From Lichina pygmaea (taxonomy: Eukaryota; Ascomycota; Lichinomycetes; Lichinales; Lichinaceae), in the NCBI GenBank assembly GCA_963422465.1, contig OY730173.1:744001-808000 (forward strand): a stretch of DNA of 64,000 bases. The letters run 5' to 3'. Within the stretch, counting starts at the first letter, position 1. Every line of letters begins with the position of its first letter. Made by a program: the position numbers and the translations under genes. Below are positions 56,339 through 64,000 of the stretch, piece after piece. The notes below the pieces were generated by a model. That model was not told the origin of the DNA. It made no database searches and saw nothing but the letters and a program-made list of their open reading frames with translations.

Positions 56339-57116
56339 TCTTGGTGCGCGAGGTTCACAGCTTCATTGCACCATTGACGTGGGAGAGTGAGTTGGCACGG
56401 GGCTGGGAAGAATAGTGTATTTGCATCGGAGATTGATAAGAGTGAATATTCAGTTTGTAGTTTGGAAAGAGAGAAGTGGTGGCTGTAGATGGGGTGGCTA
56501 GATAGATTCGGTAGTGGAGAGAGAGATGGGGGGGAGAGTGGCGGGAGACAGGAGGGAAGGATAAGAGCATCGAAAAAGGGTGGAGAGGAAGAAGAAGAAG
56601 TAGTGGAGAAGTGGCGGGGAACGCGGCAGGCAAGGGGGCAGAAAAATAGTAGTGGAGAAAGTAGTAACGCAGAGAATGGGAGAAGGAGAGGAAGAAGAGG
56701 AGGAGGGGGACAGAAACAAGCGCAGAGAAATAGAAGCAAGTCCAAGGTCGACGAAGAAGAATGTCGGAAAGGGGCTTGTGAAAGTTCTTGTTCGTGGTCA
56801 AAGTGTACTTGTGTCGGTTCATGGCTCTGTCATGAGAAATGATGCGAAATGAGAGGCGAGAGATATGTATCTGCGCCGATTCACGGTCCGGTCACCAAGG
56901 ATGAGATGGGAAGAGATATGTACTGTATCTGTGTTGAATTCACGCGAGCGATGGAGTGCAAGAGATGTCCAATTTGTGTTGATTCACGGCCGTGTCTTGG
57001 GAAAGACAGTGCAAGGAGTGTACACCGATTGACGGATGCACAGATGCTAGAAACCTGCACGGATGGAAGAATGGCGGTCGACTGAAAGTTGTCGAAGATT
57101 TGTAGCCTAGAAGCCT

Positions 57117-58789
57117 GTGTTCGTGGGGCAAAAGATTGCTAGGAGAGATCTGCCTCGGGCAAGTTTGAACTGTAGCTCATTACACGCTCGCCTTTGCAAC
57201 GGCTTCGTCGTTCAACGCCATTCGTTCGGCGTCTTGTCCGCCTTGCCCGTCTCTTCGAATCTCCACAGCTTCGACAAGCCCACTGCTCGGCAACCCCGGC
57301 CTCGTCCTTCGACAACAATCACAGCTCATCGGTACTACGCTCGGCAGGACCCAGATACAAGGGGTCAACAAGTCAGCCCACGATCTTCCCGAGCAACCCT
57401 GCTGAGCGGACTACATCCACAATGTCCCCTCGAGACCACAGAAGCAAGCGCCGTGAAGAACCGGTCACAGGTCTCGTACCTTGATGAAGCCTATGTCCCG
57501 AGACTTTTCCCGGAAACACTGTCGGCAGATGTTGAGGCCGTACTTGCGGACGAGACCGGCGCGGTGAGTGCAGACGCGACTGTGCAGGACGGGGAGTCAG
57601 AACAGGGTGTTTGCCAGACTCCTAGCGATGGTAGGTTGGGGAGTGTATGTGCCAAGGCACCCTAGGAAGATGCAACATGCTGTGGACCGAGCTCTGACGC
57701 AAACGTACCACGATCGCGCGCCTTTGCCGTTTGTTCGCGGACGCGAATACCAGACTGTCTCGTGCGTCATGGTTGGGAGATGGAGATGGGTATGCTTGGG
57801 AGCTTGTGCTGAGCGGAGCTCCGAAGATTGGCCTTGCAACGTCTTGTCGAGCCGGTTGCTGCTGAGGATTTAAGTGTGGTATAATTCCACCCCTCGGGTC
57901 CGAGTAGGGTTGTGCCCTAATCGGGCGGTGAGAGATGATAACATGCTGAGTCATGCGGCAGTATACGGTACCGGTACCGGTACCGTACCGCACGAGGTAT
58001 ATGATTTGACGTCATGGCAAAGACAGCCGCAACTCCGACTTGACCTTCCTGCTCGACCTGCTCAAAGCATATCAGTCGCCATGGTGAGCCGCTCTCCTCG
58101 ACTCGACTCTCCGCAACCAAGCACGACTGGCTGACCCGCTACTGCTGACCACCAGTCCAAAGACACCAACTGGACCTACGTGCACATGAGGCAAACGCGG
58201 ACGGCGGATCTGTTCGAGGTATGGGTGACCTCGATCACAGAAGCTTTCGCTCTAGATATTCTATGCTCCCGAGTGCTCCTTCGCCGATGTCATGCGACGA
58301 GACTACACCACCGAGCACGGCTGAGATCTTCACCCGACAGGACTTTTGCCGCGAGAAGTTGCCCGACGATGAGATCTACGTCCCACCGCATCATCAGCCG
58401 ATCAATCCGGAGGACGAAGACGATGGTAGGAGCTTCTGTATTCTATTCTGTCGTCCCGTGGACTACGCGCCACGTGACGCAATGCACCACATCTCCAGCG
58501 CAGAAATGTGCTCGCTTCGACATATGTTCCTCTGCTCTCGTCACTCCACGATCGAGACGTCACCAGCAACTACCAAACCCAAGTCGTTTGAAGCTGTCTT
58601 GGAGACCGCGCCACGCCGAGATAAGGGGTTGGTGCTGACGCACATGCAGTCGTCCCTGACCAGCACGCCGCCTTTGGGATAACGCGCGCCACCCAGAGGA
58701 CCCGAGAACCCGTCTGGAAGGACCTTGGCCTCGACGAGCTCATGAGACGAGCACCAAAGGACAAGCCGATGCCAAAGCTGCCGCGATGA
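57117..58789 (+). CDS. Unrecognised coding locus, frame apparently disrupted
   Basis: Protein-like stretches follow each other on the plus strand but change frame. They include [40 protein letters not shown] with [96 protein letters not shown]; and [20 protein letters not shown], with a plausible end MPKLPR. Canonical introns can be proposed at 58218-58254 and 58424-58650. The join near 58313 lacks a splice signal and needs a one-base shift. Joins near 57600 and in 57790-58160 also fail to keep phase. No in-frame ATG is visible at the 5' end, where an Arg-rich, presequence-like stretch ([19 protein letters not shown]) lies in another frame. It could be a decaying gene, a locus with sequence errors, or one with exons I misplaced. 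I do not recognise the family. Confidence 0.45.
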
Positions 58790-59084
58790 TGCTCATGATG
58801 ACGGACCTTTCGGCCCGATGTCCCGCGGTGGGATCGACTTTCTGACGTGGGACCGCGGGTGGAGCTCGGTGTTTTCTGCACGGCAGATTTGCGAGATTGT
58901 TGCGCAGGCGACGGCGTTCTGCGCTGGCATGACGAGCATGATTACACGAACGACGACGATCCTACCGTCCTTCCTCCCTCGATCCGTCCCTCTATTCAGT
59001 AATAAAATAAACCCCCCAAGAAGAGCTATCATTCCAAACACAACATTCACACCATCACCATCACCATGGTCCATCGTCCACCGT
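58790..59084. other. Convergent 3' region
   Basis: 295 bases between the stop of the unrecognised locus and the POL12 stop. AATAAAATAAA at 59001-59011 could serve as a polyadenylation signal for the plus-strand transcript. A CACCATCACCATCACCATGG stretch follows at about 59050. Confidence 0.5.
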
Positions 59085-61744
59085 TCATATGCGGATGATA
59101 TCCACTCTAGCCCGTTCAAATACTCTATGCGGGATCAACTCGTCGCTGTCCTTGTCGTCGGCCGTCGCAGACGCCGCAGACGCTCCAGCCCCAGCCCCAG
59201 CCCCAGCATCAGCCCCAGCCGCTTGCTCCTGCGACGTCGACGCGCGCGCGTACAGCGAGATGCGCGCGTAGCTGCCTGGTGCCTTTCGCTTCGATAGCGT
59301 GCCTGGGTTGATCACGAGCACGCTTTCGATGACCTGTGTTCGGGTTGTTGCGTGGTGCTGTCGTTAGCTGTGTATTGATGGGTTTGGGTTGATATAGAGA
59401 AATGGCGGATCGTGGATGGGATGGGGAGTGGACAGTAGGGAATAAGGAATGGGGAATTGAGAATGGGGAACGGTAGATGGGAAATGGGAAATGGGAAATG
59501 GGAAATGGGAAATGGGAAATGGGAAATGGGAAATGGGAAATGGGAAATGGGAAATGGGAAATGGGAAATGGGAAATGGGAAATGGGAAATGGGAAATGGG
59601 AAATGGGAAATGGGAAATGGGAAATGGGAAATGGGAAATGGGAAACGGGAAATGGGAAATGGGAAATGGGGAATAGGGCAATGGTGGGGTTAGAATATCG
59701 CAGCGCAGGGATGCACACGTTAGAGACGTACCTTGGCAAACGGAGGAAGGCTGCTGGGCAAGATGAGCACGTCGGGCCGCACGTTGAGCCATTCGCCGAG
59801 CTTGAGGTAGCTCGCGTCGAGCATGGCTCCGGTCGAGTGGACGGCGAGGTCGGCATTGGCGTCTGCGTCTGCATCGGCATCTGCGGCCGCGTCGGCGAGC
59901 GGCGCGATCACCCTCCTCTCGAGCGGCGGGAACAGCGGGAAGAAGTGTCGTTGTTCGACGACGTGTCTCGACAGGCGCGCCAGGAGGTTCGAGTTCCTGG
60001 GCTGGGGCCCGAACGTCTCGGACCGTCGTAGCTCCGAGAGGACGTCCTGGGCCGACACGCCGACGATGACCTCGTTGACCGACACCGTCACCGGGTTCGA
60101 CAGCAGCTTGACCTGCCGCGGCAGCCCGAGCTCCTTGCGTCCGGGCAGTTGCTCCTGCGGCCACGACACGTGCCTGCTGATCGCGTCGCGCACCGACGGG
60201 ACCAGCAGGATGGTGATGGTCGGGACGGCGCTCGCGAGCCGCTGCAGCGCCGGCGATACGATGCCCCGGAACGCCGTCGTCAGCGTCGCGCTGTCCTCGT
60301 CGACGTCGAGGTCCGCCGGAAGGTCAATGTCGCCGGCCGCGACCAGCGGATGCTCGACGTCGAGCAGCGGCCCCGTCAGGACGAGCACGTCGGCGTACGT
60401 GGCCGCCGCCCTGTCGCACAGCTCGTGCAAGGGCTGATAGTCGAGGTTGTCGTCGGCCGTGTAGGGCCCAGCGCCGATGAGGACGGCCAGGGGCGGTGGG
60501 TCGCTCCCGGCACCGGCCTCGTCCACGGCGTCTGGACCGGCCAGCCGCTTGCGATGAGCGTCGAGCGCGGCGGCTCTGGAAGCGGGCACGGGCAGAAGCG
60601 GCATCGACAGGATCTCCTTGACGGAGAAATAGTCGCCCGAGGCGTTGACGCCTCTGAGGGCGACGATCTGACCGGGGAAGAACTCGAACGAGGGCACGGC
60701 GTCGACCCTCAGCGGCACGCGCAGACCGGCGCCGACCCGCCTCGACGTCTCGAGCACGAGCGAGGCCCGGTTCAGCCTGGCGTCGGGCGAGTCGGACGCG
60801 ATCCGTCCGACCGCGATGACCTCGCTGGTGTCCTGGCTCGCCGCGCTGCCAAAGGCCGAGTCCGGATAGTTGTGGTGCGCCTGTACGGCCGCGGCAAACT
60901 CGTCGATCCGGTCGTCGAGCACCTCGGACGCCTCGGACAGGTGCATCGCCATTGGGCGGTAGCCAAACTTCTTGAGGTCCGTATTCGCGGTCAACTTGAC
61001 GCGTGGTTCGGCGGGTGGAACGATCGGAGGATCCGGGCACTCTAGCTGCTGGTTCAGCGTCTCGATGACTTGCCCAGCATTCGGGCGGTTCGTAAACGAC
61101 GTTGGTCTATAGACGTGTGAGCGAAGCTGTCGCGTTCGGTTGAGAACCGGCGGGGGCCTACTTTGCTGATTCGTCGTGCCCATCTTTGGGGCCGCTCGTC
61201 GGATGTAAAGGCGTCGAGCGAGCTTCACCGTTTGTCTTCCAGGCCCCAGGCGTCTGGGCACCGGCCTTTCGCTGCAAAGAGGATCCTCCGACGCCATTTG
61301 CGCCTCGACGGCCGGGTGTGTGCGGCACAACCCCATCGAGCCTAAGATGGGACTCAGCGACCCTAGGGCGTGCGGATCGTAGAGACATCCTGTGGAGACG
61401 TACATCCCAAAGACATCCCCACTGTTCTTGACGACGTTCCGAGGAGTAGCTCCCGCGGCGGTCCTCCTGTCCGCGCCAGCGCGCGTGTGCACCTTGCTGC
61501 GATTCTCGCGTTCCAAGCTCTCGAACAGGTCCGTCTTGAAGGCCCGAGCCGTGTTCAGGTCGAGTCGAGTCTCGTCGGCGCCCATCTTGAGGCTGTACGA
61601 CTCCCACTTGTAGAACAGCTCCTGGGGCGCGATCGAATGCAGACGGAGCATCGACTGCAGCTCGCCCATCACGTCCGGCGCCAGCTCGGCGTCGGGTTGG
61701 GGCGCGAACAGCTCGACGAGCTGGTCCCGCCTGTCCTCTTCCAT
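59085..61744 (-). CDS. POL12: DNA polymerase alpha B subunit
   Basis: Regulatory subunit of DNA polymerase alpha-primase. Exons on the minus strand: 61744-61404, 61341-61162, 61106-59732 and 59333-59085, 714 residues. The N-terminal part has MGELQSMLRLHSIAPQELFY and KWESYSLKM. Splicing of intron 1 yields GDVFGMLDGVVPHTPG, the expected Pol12 linker, whereas read-through does not. Then come FTNRPNAGQVIETLNQQL, an OB-fold region (FFPGQIVALRGVNASGDYFS), and the inactive phosphoesterase-like domain with VLVLTGPLLDVEHPLV, TILLVPSVRDAISRHVSWPQ and LLSNPVTVSVNEVIVGVS. The last exon has VIESVLVINPGTLSKRKAPG and ends HRVFERARVDIIRI. The final intron (59334-59731) is expanded by a minisatellite. A TTTACGCGCGAA box lies about 140 bases upstream of the start. 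Confidence 0.92.
59477..59670. repeat. GGGAAAT heptamer minisatellite inside the last POL12 intron
   Basis: About 27-28 near-perfect copies of GGGAAAT on the plus strand, with single variants at both ends (one GGGAAAC copy near 59645). The G-rich strand fits the G3-N4-G3-N4 pattern of a G-quadruplex and is the template strand for POL12. The apparent Gly-Asn-Gly-Lys-Trp-Glu-Met translations are artefacts. Confidence 0.95.
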
Positions 61745-62408
61745 TGCGGCGGGTCCGTTGGATGTTGAAGCAGTCGCAACGATGCAAAAAGGCCAGTTCT
61801 TGATACTCGCCCAGTATCCCTCCGTGCCTCCGTACCGGTACCCGGTGGTTCTACGAGCTGGGGGACGCGACGTCGAGGCGTTCGCGCGTAAAGCGCTACT
61901 GCACGCGCTGGTCTAGCCTTTTTTTTACTAGACCAGACTTCCCCTCGGATTAACTATCTGGCCGACCATCGCCCATCGGCAGTCGGTCACTTTTATCTCC
62001 GGTCCGCTCGGCGTCGGACGTCTCGGCTCGGCTCAACGGGATTCCGAAACTGACGCCGACGTCTCATGTTGGATGCATCATAAGTCATGATGCATGATGA
62101 CGACTGTCTAGCGGTAGGAGGACTGCTTAGTCATTCACTCCTGCTGCACGATACCGGTACTGCGTCGGTGGCCATCAGCTGTTGGTCTGCTCAGCTCGTT
62201 GCTGCCAGCAGCATCCCTACCGCAACGCGCAGTGCAGTCGTCTTGGTGAGTGCCACCTGAGAATCTGACATCCCCGGCAATCGTATCGGCGCTGCCCTGG
62301 ACATCTCTATATGGTCGAGACGTGTCATTGACGTGGTGCGAAGAGCCGTCCAACTCGAAGCCGTCGCCGGCGCAAGCACCTGCTACCCCACCCTAACGTC
62401 ATCGCGTC
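61745..62408. promoter_or_regulatory. Divergent promoter region POL12/SEC14-like
   Basis: 664 bases, no gene seen. TTCGCGCGTAAA at 61881-61892 (reverse TTTACGCGCGAA) resembles an E2F/MBF site, and GCACGCGC follows at 61901-61908. A T8 run lies near 61920, and TCATGATGCATGATGA, an inverted repeat, near 62085-62100. Confidence 0.5.
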
Positions 62409-63588
62409 ATGCCCCTCTGGGGCGGAAAAGCGCCTGCCCAAGCAGCGGCGCCGACCGAGTATGCCAACGGGCACGACTCGGGCCCCGTCAAGACGCCATT
62501 TCCCGCACCCGACCCCGGCGCCAAGCCGGCACCGCCCTCGGCATTGACAGTCGAGCAGGAGGCCAAGTATCGACAGCTCCTGGCGACGGTCTCAGCATGG
62601 ACCACCATCCCGTCGAGCAACGCCAAGGGTGCTCCGGCACAGCCGATCACGGCCAGCGAGCGCATGTTTCTGACGCGCGAGTGTCTGCTTCGCTACCTTC
62701 GCGCGGTCAAGTGGAACTCGGTCGAGGCGCCGAGAAGGCTGCTGGCGACGCTGACATGGCGCAAGGAGTACGGCCTCGAAGATCGATCGGCCGACTACGT
62801 CTCGGTCGAGAACGAAACGGGCAAGCAGGTCATTCTGGGGTACGACAACTACGCGCGGCCATGCATCTACCTGCGTCCGTCGATGCAGAACACCCAACGC
62901 AGCGAACGGCAGCTGCAGCATCTCTTCTTCATGCTCGAGCGTGTCACGGACGTGATGATGCCCGGCCAAGACGCCATGGCCATCTTGATCGACTTTAAGA
63001 ACAGCAACAACACCAGCAACCCCAGCGTGGCCCAGGGCAGACAGACCCTGGCCGTCCTCCAGGGACACTACCCGGAGCGACTCGGGCGCGCGCTCATCAC
63101 GAACGGTGCGCGACTTGTTTCCGTCCGTTCCAAAGACGAGCGTGGCTGATCGTCTGTCGGATGTAGTGCCGTGGCCGGTGTGGGGCTTCTTCAAGCTGAT
63201 CTCGCCCTTCATCGATCCGTTGACGCGAGAGAAGATGAAGTTCAACGAGGACCTGCGGCTGTACGTTCCGCCGTCGCAGCTGTGGTCGGCCATGGGCGGG
63301 GACGTCGACTTTCAGTACGAGCACTCGATCTACTGGCCGGCGTTGATCGCGTTGGCGGCCGAGCGCCGAGAGGCCTATCGAGAACGCTGGGTCGCCGGAG
63401 GTGAGCGGGTCGGCGAGCTCGAGGCCTATCTCAAGGGCGGCGATCAGAAGAGCCTGTCAGAGACGGAAGGGCCGCCGTCGTCGGACCAGGCTCCGGCCAG
63501 CCTCGCCGCCAACGGAGATGCGCTCGCGAGGAGCATGTCCAAGGAGGTGGCTCCGCCCGACGTGGCGACCTTGAGGGTTGAACCGTGA
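62409..63588 (+). CDS. Sec14-like CRAL-TRIO phosphatidylinositol transfer protein
   Basis: Exons 62409-63105 and 63167-63588, 372 residues. The intron has a GGCTGAT branch site, and its removal joins GRALITN to VPWPVWGFFKLISPFIDPLT. The N-terminal CRAL-TRIO-N part has ASERMFLTRECLLRYLRAVK with WNSVEAPRRLLATLTWRKEY. The lipid-binding part has GYDNYARPCIYLRPSMQNTQ, QHLFFMLERVTDVMMPGQDA, ILIDFKNSNNTSNPSVAQGR and LAVLQGHYPERLG. After the fold come KMKFNEDLRLYVPPSQLWSA and a Ser/Ala-rich tail. The family exchanges phosphatidylinositol with other lipids between membranes. It looks closest to the Pdr16/Pdr17-type branch as I recall it, but I do not assign a symbol. Confidence 0.88.
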
Positions 63589-64000
63589 TTCTGGTGTTCT
63601 TCACACATCGTCATTCCCCTGGTGCCACTGTCTGCTGAATGCTCCTCTCTCAACTCTCTCTCTCTCGATAGAAAAGCGTCACGAGCCCCCTTTCTCCCCA
63701 TGTCTCGATCGTTTATATACTCCTCTGGTGTGTTCGTTTCCGGCCGTTCACCGCATCTTCTTGCCGATATCTACATACATCTACCTGATCATGTACGCAT
63801 ATAGACGGGATGGTCTTGCTCTGGGCATTGCCTCTCTGCCATGTTGCACATCGCACACGACAGCCATTCATGTCAATGTCAAGATCAGCAGAGCAGGGTA
63901 TGTTGTGGACGTTTAGACAGGCCCGGCCTGCTCCGCCGCAAGCAAGGTTCATTTGCAGTTGAGATGGGAGCAGAAGAGTAGGAGACATGGCCTTGCCGGA
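63589..64000. other. 3' flank of the Sec14-like gene
   Basis: No gene seen before the window ends. CT-rich near 63650-63670; otherwise unremarkable. Confidence 0.5.

Noticed and set aside
58818-59297. Frame beginning MSRGGIDFLTWDRGW as extra exon of the unrecognised locus
   Set aside because: It runs through a likely polyadenylation signal into POL12 antisense sequence; the frame ending MPKLPR at 58789 is the simpler end.
59477-59670. Telomere-like or CRISPR-like repeat array
   Set aside because: GGGAAAT is not a known fungal telomere unit and is internal; units are contiguous with no spacers, so it is not CRISPR.
59457-60031. Open frames made of repeated Gly-Asn-Gly-Lys-Trp-Glu-Met
   Set aside because: A seven-base repeat without stop codons is open in every frame; the array lies inside the POL12 intron.

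Overview
The window looks like a nuclear contig of a filamentous ascomycete (Pezizomycotina-type fungus). The genes are GC-rich and split by many short GT-AG introns, mostly 47-110 bases, with CTGAC/CTAAC-like branch sites. The gene set is fungal: Tel1, Nup192, cullin-4, the Dsc1/Tul1-type Golgi ubiquitin ligase, Zrg17, Dug3, Rad4/Dpb11 and Mgm1. I rebuilt exons by hand from frame, splice signals and remembered family conservation. In all but two models (TEL1, which runs off the window, and the disrupted locus at 57.1-58.8 kb) the spliced exon lengths sum to a multiple of three. No similarity search was run. I cannot name the species or class.

Layout. 0-8.1 kb: TEL1 (minus strand, kinase domain lost off the left edge). 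8.1-9.0 kb: spacer with a tRNA-Glu-like sequence and GTAC-rich palindromes. 9.0-14.3 kb: NUP192. 15.1-18.1 kb: cullin-4. 19.9-21.2 kb: a two-helix membrane protein of unknown function. 21.9-23.5 kb: ZRG17-like zinc transporter. 24.0-24.6 kb: fossil end of a copia-type retroelement. 24.8-27.9 kb: DSC1/TUL1. 28.3-29.7 kb: DUG3. 30.5-33.6 kb: MGM1.

From 34.4 to 55.6 kb the region is dominated by nuclear genes for mitochondrial proteins: bS6m (MRP17), glycine cleavage H protein, an mS47/3-hydroxyisobutyryl-CoA hydrolase-type protein, uL4m, mL38, inner-membrane peptidase 1, mitochondrial IF3 and EF-Tu. A J-domain protein lies among them, and the replication gene RAD4/DPB11 and an alpha-arrestin are interspersed. 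Several are head-to-head pairs on short shared promoters, and CACGTG boxes sit in the promoters of at least three of these units.

57.1-58.8 kb holds an unrecognised coding locus whose frame looks disrupted. 59.1-61.7 kb is POL12 (DNA polymerase alpha B subunit), with a roughly 28-copy G-rich heptamer minisatellite inside its last intron. 62.4-63.6 kb is a Sec14-like lipid-transfer protein. Intergenic DNA carries many microsatellites, homopolymer runs and TACGTAC-type palindromes, but no intact mobile element and no CRISPR array.
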